From NCBI GenBank assembly GCA_028386065.3, contig JAKUCV010000262.1:117203-181202 (forward strand): a DNA stretch of 64,000 bases, given 5' to 3'. Position 1 is the first letter of the stretch, and the number at the start of each line of letters is the position of its first letter. Below, in pieces: positions 33,700 to 45,769 of this stretch. This DNA is from Turnera subulata (lineage: Eukaryota; Streptophyta; Magnoliopsida; Malpighiales; Passifloraceae). The notes beneath the pieces are model-generated. The model was not told the DNA's origin. It worked only from the letters and a program-made list of their open reading frames with translations, and did not search any database. Both the position numbers and the translations under genes were made by a program.

Positions 33700-35305
33700 G
33701 GTGTCAATAAGGTCGACCAGAAGAGAGCTGAAGATGATGGAAGATTGTGAAGTCATAGTCCACATTATTATTTGTCAACAAGCAACCCAGAAGCCACATG
33801 TCATAAGTCTTGAGCAAAGTCTGGTGACCATTTCGAGGAATCAGGACTCTTGTGATGAAGTAAAGAATAAGCATATGCTCAGCCGAGAGGTCCTGATAGT
33901 CACCCTTCTTAGTAGACTGCCCAAAAAGAATTTTTCTCTGCTAAAAAACACTAGGAGTGTTGGGCACATTAACCGGATTTCTAGAACCGGTGTTATAGTA
34001 TCTAACAGACCCCTTTCTCAAATTCAGCAGCTTCCTAATCAATTTGGCATCAACAAAGACAGAATGCCACTAATCATGCTTTGCAGACCAATTGTATTTC
34101 CACTATCATCATGCTTCGGTATCATATTGGAATGAAAATCTTAAACAAGAGATTCATAGGCAGATACCTGAAGTGTGGCCAGTGTGGTGAGTTGAGCACG
34201 CTCTACAATCTCTTCAACCCCAGACCTGGTTAGATCATCAAAGTGCACTGAGACAGATTTCAAGAATTTGAATTTGTTACCCACAATTCCAGTGGGGTCC
34301 TTTGCATCTTCAGCGATCTCTTTAGCCTTCTTTTTAGACCTAAAAAATTTCCCAAACTTGCTAACATGCTTAACAGTAGGCTCAAAATATTTTTCACTCC
34401 CAGATCCATCTTCTTCAACAAGAGGTGTGTCTCCTGTGACTCCCTCAAGTGTTACATCTGGAATTTCCTCATCCTCATCTTCATCATCATCAGATTCAAC
34501 AATCTCATAAGTCACCTTTTCTTTACCTTTCTTGGACACTGGACCTCTTAGGCGCTGTTCTTGAGTACTACTGTGAAGATTCCGTTTTGGCATTGCAAAT
34601 TCCATAAGCTTTCCTGGTCGAGTGGACTTCTTAGTAGCAGTGGTTTTGGCTCTCTTGGATGGATATTTTTGGGCTAAAGGAGTGTCATCATCTGAGAGGG
34701 TTTTCTCAGAGGAATTCCTAAGGTTCTCGGGTTGATTTTCAGGAGTAGGTTAGGAGGAACCTCAAAAATATTCTGGGTAATAGAAGGATTGTCAACAGGA
34801 AGAAGGTCAATGAGTGAGGGTTGTTTTTGAACAAGCTCAAGTACCTTGTCCTGCTTCTCAAGATCGAGTTTCTTCACAAAGTGATCAATCATTGATTTCC
34901 TTTTTAAGGCACGGAATTTTGTTTGCTCAATGGGATTAGTGAGGTGTGGAGGAATTCGAATCTGGGATAAGAACTCATTTGTGGAGGCTGCAATGTTTGC
35001 AAGATTTTTTGTAGCCTCTTGGTCAGTGATTGGTTCAGGTGGGTTTGAAGGTGTGGAAGACATCTTTGGAGAGGAGTGTTTTCGCTTTTTAGGAGGTTTT
35101 GGTAAAGTACTTGGAGGTCTTGTGGATGGAGTTGATGGTGGAGGTTTTGAGTTTCTTGTAACTCGAGTAGAGGAATTCTTTGGAGAGGTAGGAGGTATAA
35201 GAATCTCGGTGTTGGAGGGTTTGGAGGAAATCTTTGCTCTTTCCGTATCTAGTAACCGAAGATTTATGTCAAGAGAATTGATTGAGCTGATAATGGCTAA
35301 AATTT
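33700..35305 (-). pseudogene. Copia third ORF (SIRE envelope-like), broken
   Basis: The minus-strand frame begins near 35305 with a Pro/Ser/Thr-rich region (PPSTLPKPPKKRKHSSPK). It continues through a helical segment (RKSMIDHFVKKLDLEKQDKV), shifts frame near 34690, and goes on with a basic-then-acidic region (SDDDEDEDEE) and the conserved-looking FKFLKSVSVHFDDLTRSG. A stop at 34141 interrupts it, after which NMIPKHDDSGNT and related residues continue. The position between RNase H and the 3' LTR matches the envelope-like frame of SIRE elements, whose role is unproven. No signal peptide or clear membrane segment is visible here. It is a non-functional relic. Confidence 0.6.
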
Positions 35306-35313
35306 TGGTGTGA

Positions 35314-35770
35314 GGTAAAGGTTGGATAAGGAAGGAGGTTATGTAGTAGAGTTGGATTTCTATGTGTGTCTAAGGGTCAATGTGGAGTTTTATGGCAACC
35401 ATAACACTCAACCCTTTAGACTAATAGGTAACGGTAATCTTCCCCGACAATTTAGCTCTCTGTCCAAGACACTACTGTAGCTACTTTTCCATCCACTTGC
35501 ACATATGTCAGACCTCGTGATTATTATTTTATTCCTTTTCTCACAGCCATTGACATAATGGTCTCGAAGATGCCAAATCGTCCAGATTCCTTTTCTGACC
35601 ATTAACCCACTTTGTGTAGACTTCTAGCCCATCCCTTTTTAGGCTTATCATAGCTCAGGTTTTCTAAGTGATATGTGTGTACTTTGAATGCATGTTTTAT
35701 GCTTAGAATAATCAGAAAACATACCTTGATGTCCCTGAATTTAAGGTGCATTACACATACCTAGCTCCAA
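35314..35770 (-). other. Copia spacer between pol and third ORF
   Basis: No convincing coding sequence. The short minus-strand frame at 35408-35602 is unsupported. Confidence 0.5.
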
Positions 35771-37225
35771 CTAAATTTTTGCAAATTGTTCTTCCTTCAA
35801 GGGTTTTGTGAATATATCTGCAAGCTGCCTCTCGGTTGTGACAAAATCAAGTGTTATATCTTTCTTAAGCACATGATCTCTAATAAAATGATGCATTATT
35901 TCTATGTGTTTAGTTCTTGAGTGTAGAATAGGATTTTTAGTCAAATTTATGGCACTAGAACTATCACATAAAATTGGTATAACATCAAACTTCAAACCAT
36001 AGTCAAGTAATGTTTGTTTCATCCAAAGAAGTTGTGCACAATAAGATCCTGCAGCTACATACTCTGCCTCGGTTGTTGATGTAGCCACTGAATTTTGTTT
36101 CTTACTAGACCAAGAAACTAGTAAATTTCCTAAGAATTGGCATGTCCCACTAGTACTCTTTCTATCAAACATGCATCCAGCAAAGTCAGCATCAGAATAT
36201 CCAATTAAATTAAATGATTCAACCTTAGAATACCAAAGACCTAGAGAGGATGTTCTATTTAGGTATTTAAAGATTCTTTTAATAGCCCTCAAATGAGATT
36301 CTTTAGGACATGCTTGAAAGTAAGCACACAAGCACACACTAAACATAATGTCAGGTCTAGATGCAGTAAGATAGAGGAGACTTCCAATCATACCTCTATA
36401 TTTCTTAATATCCACATCTTTACCTGATTCATCTTTATCAAGCTTTATTGTTGTGCTCATAGGAGTTGGGCTCACTTTGGCGTCTGACATGCCAAACCAT
36501 TTAAGTAGCTCCTTTGTATATTTGGTTTGACCAATGAAGATGCCATCATCATATTGTTTGATTTGGAATCCAAGAAAGAAGTTCAGTTCCCCCATCATGC
36601 TCATCTCGAATTCACTATGCATTAGTTTTTCAAAATCTTGACATAGAGCATCATTAGTAGCACCAAATAATATATCATCAACATAAATTCGCACAATAAT
36701 TAAGTCATTCTTTTGGTGTTTCACAAAGAGTGTGGAATCAACTTTACCTCTAACTAAGTTTTGAGAGAGAAGAAATGTACTTAACATGTCATACCATGCC
36801 CTTGGAGCTTGTTTGAGTCCATATAGAGCCTTTTTAAGCTTATAGACATGTTTTGGATGCTCATAATCCTCAAATCTGGGAGGTTTCTCCATATACACCT
36901 CTTCTATGATTACACCATTCCGAAAGACACTTTTCACATCCATTTGGTAGAGTTTGAAGGACTTATAGGATGCATATGTAAGTAGCATCTGAATGGACTC
37001 TAGGCGAGCAACGGGTGCAAAAGTCTCATCAAAGTCAATTCCTTCTTCTTGGTTGTAGCCTTGTGCCACAAGCCTAGCTTTGCTCCTTGTCACATTTCCA
37101 ACCTCATCCAATTTGTTCCCAAATACCCATTTGGTTCCAATTATTGGATAATTGGTGGGTCTAGAAACTAATTCCCAAACATCAGTTTTCTCAAATTGGT
37201 TGAGTTCATCTTGTATTACCATCAC
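35771..37225 (-). CDS. Copia reverse transcriptase-RNase H, open segment
   Basis: An open frame of 484 residues. It starts inside the RT ([19 protein letters not shown]) and contains [16 protein letters not shown], the polymerase catalytic motif [12 protein letters not shown] and the Copia signature [10 protein letters not shown]. RNase H begins [11 protein letters not shown], with the acidic active-site residues DADFAG and TTEAEYVA, and ends [13 protein letters not shown] and ADIFTKPL. This enzyme copies element RNA into DNA. The frame is the best preserved part of the element, but the upstream pol is broken by stops, so no full polyprotein can be made. Confidence 0.9.
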   Translation of the reverse strand: MMVIQDELNQFEKTDVWELVSRPTNYPIIGTKWVFGNKLDEVGNVTRSKARLVAQGYNQEEGIDFDETFAPVARLESIQMLLTYASYKSFKLYQMDVKSVFRNGVIIEEVYMEKPPRFEDYEHPKHVYKLKKALYGLKQAPRAWYDMLSTFLLSQNLVRGKVDSTLFVKHQKNDLIIVRIYVDDILFGATNDALCQDFEKLMHSEFEMSMMGELNFFLGFQIKQYDDGIFIGQTKYTKELLKWFGMSDAKVSPTPMSTTIKLDKDESGKDVDIKKYRGMIGSLLYLTASRPDIMFSVCLCAYFQACPKESHLRAIKRIFKYLNRTSSLGLWYSKVESFNLIGYSDADFAGCMFDRKSTSGTCQFLGNLLVSWSSKKQNSVATSTTEAEYVAAGSYCAQLLWMKQTLLDYGLKFDVIPILCDSSSAINLTKNPILHSRTKHIEIMHHFIRDHVLKKDITLDFVTTERQLADIFTKPLKEEQFAKI

Positions 37226-38830
37226 CCAATTTTCATCATTAATGGCAACATTTATGTTTTTGGGCTCAATTTGTGACAGAAAGGCCTGATGAGAATTCAG
37301 ATTATGTAGAGAGGCTCTTATAGTTACACCTTAGATGGATCTCCAATAATATCACTTGTTGAAAGTCCTTTTGGCACTTTTAATGCCGAAACGTCATGAA
37401 CAGCAGATGGTGTAGATTGTGAAAGGGCTTCATTTTGAATTGTATTTGCAATTGGCACTTCTTCCTCCCTTTCAATCTTAGCAGATTTTTTAGGGATATC
37501 AACAAGGATATCTCCTGGTTGTTTATCCTGACTAAGCACATTCTCATCATCAACACCATTGTTAGTTTGCACAAATTCATCAAATACAACATGTATTGAT
37601 TCCTTAACTATAAGAGTCCTTTTATTATAGACCCTATATGCTTTACTCCTAGTTGAGTATCCAAAAAACACACCATCATCAGATTTAGCATCAAACTTTC
37701 CTAAAGAGTCCTTGGTATTTAGTATGAAACACTTTGACCCAAAAACCTTAAAGTAGCTAATGTTTGGTTTTCTATCATGCCAAAGCTCATATGGAGTTTT
37801 CTCTAGTTGTGATCTAATTGTTACACGATTTAAAATACAGCAAGCAGTGTTTACTGCTTCAGCTCAAAAATAAGTTGGCAAAGATTGTTCATTTAACATT
37901 GTCCTAGCCATTTCTTGTAGAGTTTGGTTCTTCCTTTCTACTACCCCATTTTGTTGGGGAGCTGAGAATGTATGCTCAATTCCATGTTCATCACAAAAAT
38001 GATTAAAGACAAGGTTATCAAATTCACCACCATGGTCACTCCTAATCTTGGCTAATTTATAACCCTTTTCATTTTGAAGTTTTGTTATCAAGGAAGCAAA
38101 TTCATAAAGTGCATGGTCCTTTTGTGAGAGGAAGATGACCCATGTGAAACGAGAGTAGTCATCAACAATAATAAAAGTGTAACACTTATCTCCAAGACTT
38201 ACCACTTTAATAGGTCCAAAGAGATAAAAGTGTAGTAGCTCAAGTGGTTTGGAAGTGGAGATGCACTTTTTAGGCTTGAATGAGCTTTTGAATTGCTTTC
38301 CAATTTGGCATCAATGACATACCTTCTCTTTTTCAAACTTCAACATAGGTAGTCCCCTCACAAGTTCCTTGTTTTGAAGATTTGCAATAAACTCATGATG
38401 TGCATGCCCCAATCTTCTATGCCAAAGTTCTGCTATTTCTGTACTAATATTTAAGCACTTGTTTTCCAGATTAGTGACATCAAACATATTAATGGAATAC
38501 AAGTTTCCTTGCCTTTTACAGACAAACAAAGTTTGGTTATCATCATTGTTAGTTACTAAGCACTTGCTAGATTCAAAAATTACTTTGCATCCACGGTCAC
38601 ACAACTGACTAATGCTAAGTAAATTGAATTTTAGATTTTCAACCAACAACACATGCTCAATAGTTGGATCTTTACCAACATTACCAGTACTCAATACCTT
38701 TCCTTTCGATTTGTCATCGAAGGTGACAGAACCTTAACTTCTCGGATTCAAAGATGAGAGCTTGGACATATCACCCGTCATATGTCTTGAGCACCCACTA
38801 TCAAGTACCCACTCATCCCAATTGACGTAT
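37226..38830 (-). pseudogene. Copia protease-integrase region, broken
   Basis: Read on the minus strand: the protease active-site region LDSGCSRHMTGDMSKL (about 38800-38750), the pre-integrase zinc-binding segment ELWHRRLGHAHHEF, and the integrase core with its three acidic residues in IVDDYSRFTWV, RSDHGGEFDN and NGVVERKN (about 38180-37930). The C-terminal part has the Copia pattern RVTIRSQLEKTPYELWHDRKPN and GYSTRSKAYRVYN. In-frame stops occur at least near 38725, 38308 and 37864, and another before the RT. The integrase catalytic triad is still readable, but the gene is dead. Confidence 0.85.
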
Positions 38831-38911
38831 TACAATGTCAAGTTTCAGGTACCCAGACTTGCTTGGGTCCTTGCAAAATAGTTTTGGTACCTTTAGGTAC
38901 CCATATGAATT

Positions 38912-40425
38912 TTATAGGACAATTCTTCTTCTAAAAATACAATTTTTTATTTTGTGTCCATGTCTTTTGCAATAATGACATGTGACATTATGACTAGATG
39001 TAGGTTTAATGAACTTAGCTTCATGATTCTTTTTAGTTCTCCATATTTTTGAAAATGGTGTTGGACTCGCATGCTGCCCAAACACGTGATGTGTAGCCCC
39101 TAGACCAACCTTTTGTAAAGTATGCCTTTGTTGACTTAGTATCATATCTAAACCTTTACTACCATGATCAAACTTTTCTAGCATACTTTTCAAAGATTCA
39201 ATAGTCCTTTTCAGATTTGAGTTTTCATGTGCAAGTTTTGTATTATATTCTTTACATGCAATAATTTATTGCTCAAGATCCTTATGTGACTTAGCAAGAG
39301 TTTCTTTATCTGCTTTGGCGTCTTCAAAGCCATTATTGCACAAAGTCAGATTTTTAGTAATTTCTTCATTTTTTATCATGCACTCTTTCTTTTCAGATTC
39401 TAATAGTTCTACCTTTCTTTTTAATGCTTTGTTTGTCTTAGCCATGGCTTTAAAGCTCTCATATAAACTCATCATATGCATCATGCAGTTCATCAAAGGA
39501 AAAATTAGATGAGCTAGAGTGTTTACCTTTTTTTTTCTTCTTGTGCCATGAGACAAAGATTTGTCGATTCCTCTTCATCCGATTCATCATCTGAATCCAG
39601 GTCATCCCAAGCTGCCATTGCTCTCTTTCCTTTATTCTTGAAGTTGACAAACTTAGATTTCCTTACGTTGGGACATTCGGCCTTGATGTGCCCGGGTTGA
39701 TTACAACCAAAGCACAAAAGTTACTCTTTCTTTGATTCATCAACTTTCACTCCTCTAAAGTTTCTTCCATTCTGATTTTTCTTTTTCAGAAACTTGACAA
39801 ATCTTCTTGTAATCAAAGAAGCATCAGGGTCACTTTCCGAATCACTCTCATGTGAAGACTTGAGAGCTATGTCCTTCTTTTTCTTTGGTTTTTCTTCAAA
39901 TTTTGACCCGTGGACAATGAGGCTTCCCATTAGATCATTGTAAGTAAGAGTGTTCATGTTTTTGGCTTCCTCAATAGCAGTAACCTTTGGTTCCCATTCA
40001 GGGGGAAGAGATAGAAGGATTTTAGTCACCTTCTCCTTGTTTGTGATGATTTTACCAAGACAAGCCAAGTTGTTACACAAGATAGTGAATCTTGTGTCAA
40101 GTTCTTGTATTGTTTCATCAGGAAACATTTGAAACAACTCAAACTCTATCATCAGCCGATTCATCTTTGACTCTTTGACTTGGTTGGTTCCTTCATGCGC
40201 AATGCATAGAGTACTCCAAATTTCATGTGCTGTTTCTTATGATCTAACTCTTTCAAATTCGGCTTGATTGATGCCACAAAGGAGTGCATTCTTTGCTTGG
40301 GCATCTAGTTTAGCTTTCTTCACTTCAGCTTCATTCCAGGACTTCACTTCTTTGGTTGGATGTGAGTAAGGAGAATTTACAACTTCCCACATCTCAAGAT
40401 CCTTTCCTTCAAGAAAGGTCTTCAT
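38912..40425 (-). pseudogene. Copia gag with two zinc knuckles, broken
   Basis: Pieces in order: a UBN2-type gag N terminus (KTFLEGKDLEMWEVVNSPYS, 40425-40237); the capsid-like segment with MFPDETIQELDTRF and LPPEWEPKVTAIEE (40164-39721); a CCHC knuckle CFGCNQPGHIKAEC (about 39715); an acidic stretch; a coiled coil (39556-39266); and a second knuckle CHYCKRHGHKIKNC (about 38970). Two knuckles with a coiled coil between them fit the large gag of SIRE-type elements. Stops separate the pieces. Gag would form the particle that packages element RNA. Confidence 0.8.
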
Positions 40426-40542
40426 GCGAAACTTCCAATGATCAAAGTTGAGACCATTGAAGAAGGGTGCATTGTTGATGTTGTTTTCCTCAAATGCTAT
40501 GATCTTTTCTCCTGGATATTAATCCACAGATGGAGATTCCTT

Positions 40543-40554
40543 GCTCCGCTACCA
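40543..40554 (-). other. Copia primer-binding site
   Basis: On the minus strand TGGTAGCGGAGC, two bases after the LTR end. It resembles the usual initiator-Met tRNA site TGGTATCAGAGC with two changes, and is identical to the sites at 51634-51645 and 59980-59991. Confidence 0.75.
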
Positions 40555-40743
40555 ATTGTTGGCCCAAAAGTGGCTAAGAGGGAGGGTGAATTAGCCTTGC
40601 TGATTAAAGCCTAATTTGGCGTCTCAGATGCCAAAGTGTTTTTCTCTCTAAATTTGTGTTTATGACTACTAATGAACATACTAATTGAAATGCTAACAGT
40701 AAAGGGTTAGAGAAAAAGTGACACAGGATTTATAGTGGTTCGC

Positions 40744-43700
40744 TGTAACGCCCCGAATTTTCATAATTTGATTTTTTTTCGGAATTTTTCAAATTTTATT
40801 CCAATTTTACCCTTGAGGAATTTCTGAATTTTTGAGCAAGGAAATAAATTATTTTTACCTTGGTTATGTGGAATTTAGTTGATGGTATGACGGGTTCGGC
40901 TTTCGTTGGAGTTTAATCGGGTTTCGGGGTTGAGAATTAAGTTTTGAAGTAGTTTCCCCGAAACTACGTCGTTTTGGAACTGTTCACAAAAAAAAAAAAC
41001 GTGTTGACCAGGGGTTGACCGCGCCTAGTGGAACGACATGTCGTCCACTAGGCACAGCCAACCCTAGCCGCACTCCCCTTCATCTTTTCTTTTTCTTTCT
41101 TCTTCTTCCTTATTTTCTTTTTTTCTCTTCTTCTCCAAACCGGCGCCGCCCCCATCTCCCCTTCTTCTCCCTTCTCTTCTTTCTCTTCTCGTACTCTTTC
41201 TCCCCTTCTCCCTCGTCTTCCTTCTCCTCTCGTTCTCTCTCCCTCTGTTCTCCTCTTCTCCTACCTTTAAGCCCCACGCCGCCGAGTCCTTTCTTCCTTC
41301 TTCGTGAGCCGCCGCCGCCGCCGTCGACTGGACTGCAAGGGCTCGCGACCGGCTGACCAGAGACGGGACGAGAGGATTCCGAGAGGCTTCTCCCTAGCGA
41401 CCGGCTGCGTCGCCGACGAGGTAAGCTTCGGTCTCCTCATTCCTCTAGGGTTTATTCCGTTTCTTTCTTTCTTCGTTGATTTCTTTTTTTGCTTTCCTTC
41501 GATGGGCTTCTCGGCCGGCGTGTTCTGTTCGTGTTGTTTGGGTTTTAATGGGGTTGTTGTGTTGTTGCTCCGGTTTGGTTTGACGGGGGTTTGTAGGTTG
41601 TTGTTGGTGGTGGTTGTCTTTGTGCGCGTGGTTTGTGTGTGTGTTGTTGTTCACTGCCGGTGTTGTTTCTGGTGGTGCGTGGCTGCGGGAGCGTGCCCGG
41701 CAGAGAGGTGCTCGGGTGTGTGTGGGCTTCTTCGGGCAGTGGACGGTTCTTGGCAGATCCGTGAGATTCCGGTAAGGAATCACCTCTTTTCCAATTCTTT
41801 TGTTGTTGACATGATGAACAGTTGGTATTGTGTTGTTGGAATCAATGTTGTAGTTGTTGGGCTCGTTTTGGCAGATTTGGGGGAATTCCGGCAAGGTCAT
41901 CGGAATCCGGCGAAGGCTCGGGAATTTTCCGGCGAGGCTCGGGAATTTTCCGGCGAAGGTTCGGGTTTTGACTCCGGCATTGTACTTGATGTATAATTTG
42001 TGTTATTCATGGCATGTACTATAATTCGGGATTGGGATTTGTAATTAATGGTGATTAGTGGAAACCGAGACGGGTAGAACCTTAGGCCGGTAAATACCGA
42101 CACGGGTAGAACCTTAGGCCGGGAATCTTTGGACATCGGATTAACTTTGGACTTAAGTAACGGGCTTTGAGCCCAATCATATAATTGGTTAATTAAGGAT
42201 TTAAGGAAGTGGGCTTTAGGCCCGGAAATTGTAATTGGGCTTAGATTGGACTTTAGGCCGGGAATTCATAAACGACATAATGAGTGGGCCATAGGCCCGG
42301 GGGACTACTCTTGGACTTAGTTGGGCTTATGCCCGGTGAACCTTAGGTCCCGTTACTCGGAGTTTGGTGATGAGAACATTAAGTTGGGTTTAGACCCGGG
42401 AATTACATAGTCGACTAACTTGGGACGGGTTTAACTCAGTTGAGCATTATAGGTACCATGCATGCACATTTGTGATTATTGTTTTGTAATTTGTTGTGTG
42501 TGCCGATATTCAGGCACAGGTAATACCTCGGGAGCTGGAGGATCGGTTTTGGGAAAAACTCCACAGGACAATCGTCGTTGAGGTGACTTTATATGTCTTT
42601 TTATGTTTGTATGCATGAGCTCGTTGGAATGGTTTGTTTGAGTTGCATGCTTGTTTGCTAATATGCTGTAATCTGTATTGTGTGCCTAAGTGTATTATTT
42701 GCTTATGAGCAGGATGTTGGATTTGTTATGGATTATAACATGTGATGTGATTTCGGGTGCTTTGTGTGATGTGTTGTGGGTCGGAGACCTAGTTATCTGA
42801 TTGAGATGTCTTTATCACACTACCCTGTTAGATCACAGCTAATGGCACACATAAACTCATAATCTGTGAATAAAGATAATGTACAGTAGAAGTTAGGCTA
42901 CTGTGTGCTGATGACCGGTTGTTTCGAGCGGGAAGTGATACCCCTCGGGTTTGCTTGCGGGTTAGCAAGTGTTATGCAGATTTGCATGTGGGTCTGTGAT
43001 GACCGGTTTCTACCTCCCTCCTTCTACCTCCCCCTTTCTACCTTCCTCTTTCTCTCTGTCTCTCTCTCTCTCTATGGATGTGTTTGGGCTTCGTGCCTGG
43101 TTTATATGGGCTTCGTGCCTGGTTTATTTGGGCTTCGTGCCTGGTTGTCTCATGAGACGGGACCGAGCTCGACGCACACAGTAGGGGGCCCTGAACAATA
43201 AAAAGTAATAAGAAAATTTAACACATAACAGTTGGAGAATAATGAACTGTTTGTTGATTGTGTTGGCATGTTAGTACTGATTGTTGTATATTTGCATGCA
43301 TGACTTGTTACTCTGCTTTCCTTTCGGACTTGATCTGCACACTCTCATAAATAGATATATATTGCTCACTGAGTAGGCGACTCACATAATCGCCAACGTT
43401 GTTTTCCAGACTTTAGATAGCGTGCAGTCACTTTCTTCTTTTCCCGGAGTGCGGACGTGGACATCCCAGCAGGTAGCCGTGCTTGTTCTCCCGGTTGGAT
43501 CCATAGTGTCGGCATGCATACTGTTTTGCTTCTCATATTTTTATTCCATTTATTTCTTCCGCTGCGTTGGATTTTTATTGAGATGTCTATTGATTTTGGA
43601 TTACAATATCGGCGGGTTGCCGGGTTTATGTTCTGATGATGTTTCGGCAGGATGCCGGGTTGATTTGTCGAGTTGTTAAGCCGGATTATTATGTTCTTCT

Positions 43701-43831
43701 TGACATCTCGTTTTATTGAGAATTTTGGATATTGTTTTGGTATTGATTTTCGTGTCCCGGGTTTCAGGGGTATTTTGGGAATTTCCCTTTGTTTAAGTAT
43801 TTTATTGTTAAATTGGGACACGGGTGTTTCA
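40744..43831 (+). mobile_element. Solo LTR, 3.1 kb, Gypsy-type
   Basis: Begins TGTAACGCCCCGAATTTTC, ends ACACGGGTGTTTCA and is flanked by TTCGC (40739-40743 and 43832-43836). It has no internal region, so it arose by recombination between two LTRs. It is related to the LTRs at 57724 and 62427 but has about 0.9 kb extra near the front: a pyrimidine-rich tract (41075-41300) and a GC-rich exon-like block ending CGACGAG|GTAAGC (41420). Further on are CCGGCGAAGG repeats (41885-41965), palindromes (42162-42397), and exon-like blocks at 42514-42582 and 43410-43472. The frames at 41015-41996 reflect composition, not genes. Confidence 0.9.
42162..42397 (+). repeat. GGGC-GCCC palindrome array in solo LTR
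   Basis: Palindromes GGGCTTTGAGCCC (42162-42174), GGGCTTTAGGCCC (42211-42223), GGGCCATAGGCCC (42286-42298), GGGCTTATGCCC (42323-42334) and GGGTTTAGACCC (42386-42397). The last keeps pairing with a different base pair. Confidence 0.8.
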
Positions 43832-44871
43832 TTCGCCACACAGGACTACCTCCACTACTCAAGGATCCCCCTTGAGAATTCTAACTCACTCTTATTATGG
43901 TTTTTCACGGGTTCAACCACTAACCTATAATACAAGTTTTTCTCTAGGCTCAACTCAAGCCTCACACACTCACCATAAAGGTTTCCCTGGCTTTGCCTTA
44001 CACGAACCCTTTGAAACAGAAGGTATTTCTAAGTACAACAACTTTTCCCTTCAAATATTATCACTCAATGAATGAACTAAGAAAAGTGTTTATCTCTCTT
44101 TTTTTTTTTTTTTGCTTGACTTGAGAACTGCAAGTGCACTATTTTTTCCTGAATTCAGAATCTCTATTTTGGCAACTCTGAAGATCTCCTTAAGTCAGCA
44201 TCTCTTTTATATAGAGGCAGGAGGGATAATTTCAATTCAAATTGATCTGTTATTTGTCCCTTTCATTCCAGCCCGTTTCGTTGTCAGAGGTGCCAGAGTG
44301 TCAACGTTCTTCTTCCCTATTGTCCCTTTCACGCTTTGACACGAGACCCATCAGACTGTAGCTTTTTGACCATTGATGACATTGTTTAGCATAGTCCTAG
44401 ATTGGTCCTAGGAAATTTGAATTCAGCTACCTTTTGATTTGTTTAAGGTTGCTTTTATCACAGAATCAATCCCCAAAATGGTAGGTACTAAGTTTGTTGA
44501 CCAATGCCAATAGGGATTAAACAAACATGAGTTGCATGGGAGTTTGCACTTTGAAAGCGACATCTCATGCACCAAAACCAATCCTACTCACACATCTTCC
44601 AAGGCTTGATTGTGATGTTTGATCACGGATTGGAGGCCCCTCATGTGAGCTGCAATACATGGTTAGGCGCAACAATACTACACATAGATTTGTCATAATC
44701 AAAACCTAGTTAGTGTATTCAAACATATAATAATAATTGGTATAATTAATTATATTTAAAGGCATATTGTAATAGTATAATCAATGTCTCATTTTAGTGC
44801 ATGCCTTATGTTAATAAGCTCAATTAATTATCCTTAAGTAACTTCCTAATCATCTTCCGATTCACAATTCT

Positions 44872-45240
44872 ATTGTATATAAAAACATAAGGATCAAATC
44901 TTATGCACTAGGTTGTATATAATTCTTATTGATTTTGATTTTTGAACCTAATAAATAGGTTTTATAAATAATATAGATACATTGTATAAATTTAATATAT
45001 GCATGTAGTTAGTTTCAATTTCTGAACATAAAAAATAAAAATAAGTATTGATAAGTAGGTTTCTAAAATTAATAAGTACATTTGGAATTCTATTGTATAA
45101 AGTCAATGTAACGACCAAATAGGTTATACAGATTTATTATTGATTTCGATTTTTGAACTTAATAAATAGGTTTATAAATAGTCTAGCTATATTGTACAAA
45201 TTTAGCATATATATCGATGTGCATTTTGTAACAGAGGGAT
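44872..45240. repeat. AT-rich repeat, inverted copy of 31325-31646
   Basis: TTTTTGAACCTAATAAATAG and TACATTGTATAAATTTAATA are reverse complements of the units left of the Copia element. Two units are visible here (about 44940 and 45140), each with ATTGATTTYGATTTTTGAAC. Confidence 0.6.
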
Positions 45241-45769
45241 GAAAAATATTTAATATGAAAAGCATAGGGATGAAAAATGTTATTAGTCCTATTGAAAATA
45301 TACCTAGGCATTCATTTGAATTTGTAAATGGAGATGTAATTGCACTAAGATACAATACTAATACTCATCTGTCAAGTAAGAGAGCAAAAAAAATATTATA
45401 TTGGTATATGTGCTTTTGTTGTGAATATAACATACATTATCTTTGATGACTCAAAATAATTGATTAACTTTTACATTGTTTATATAAAAAATTTAGTTAT
45501 ATTATTATTTATTAGAATATAACATAATTTTTTTAAAAAAAAAGATTTTAAATTTTAAAATATTAGAATATAATATATTCTTAATTTTAGATTTTTTTAT
45601 TATATAAAAATAAATATTTATAGTATGTATGTATAATAAATCGGATTATTCGCGGGAAGTGTACTTGTTTCAAATAATAGCTATACTTTTATGCAAGCCT
45701 AACTAAATGAGCTACTAGTTATTCATCAAAGTGAAGCAGCACTTGTAAAATCGATCACTCAAATATCGA
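45241..45769. other. AT-rich spacer, no gene recognised
   Basis: An open frame at 45255-45446 (63 codons) is of AT-rich composition and has no recognisable features. Confidence 0.5.

Larger units (their letters stand above)
31652..44866 (-). mobile_element. SIRE-like Ty1/Copia element, decayed
   Basis: Flanked by the 5-bp duplication ATTCT (31647-31651 and 44867-44871). On the minus strand the order is 5' LTR (right), primer-binding site, gag with two zinc knuckles, protease, integrase, RT-RNase H, an extra reading frame after pol, polypurine tract, 3' LTR. Protease-integrase-RT order defines Copia. The long coiled-coil gag and the envelope-like frame between pol and the 3' LTR are typical of the SIRE/Maximus lineage. 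Several stops and shifts make it non-functional. A 3.1-kb solo LTR is nested in the right LTR. Confidence 0.9.
40557..44866 (-). mobile_element. Copia 5' LTR, split by a solo LTR
   Basis: Segments 40557-40743 and 43832-44866 together match the 1.2-kb LTR at 31652-32862. They differ from it by scattered substitutions, so the Copia insertion is not recent. Minus-strand TATA lies at about 44204-44214. Confidence 0.9.

Noticed and set aside
41015..41996. Open frames of 113 and 230 residues in the solo LTR, and similar ones at 56005-56829
   Set aside because: They follow pyrimidine-rich and GC-rich leader composition and are not kept in the related LTR at 57724.
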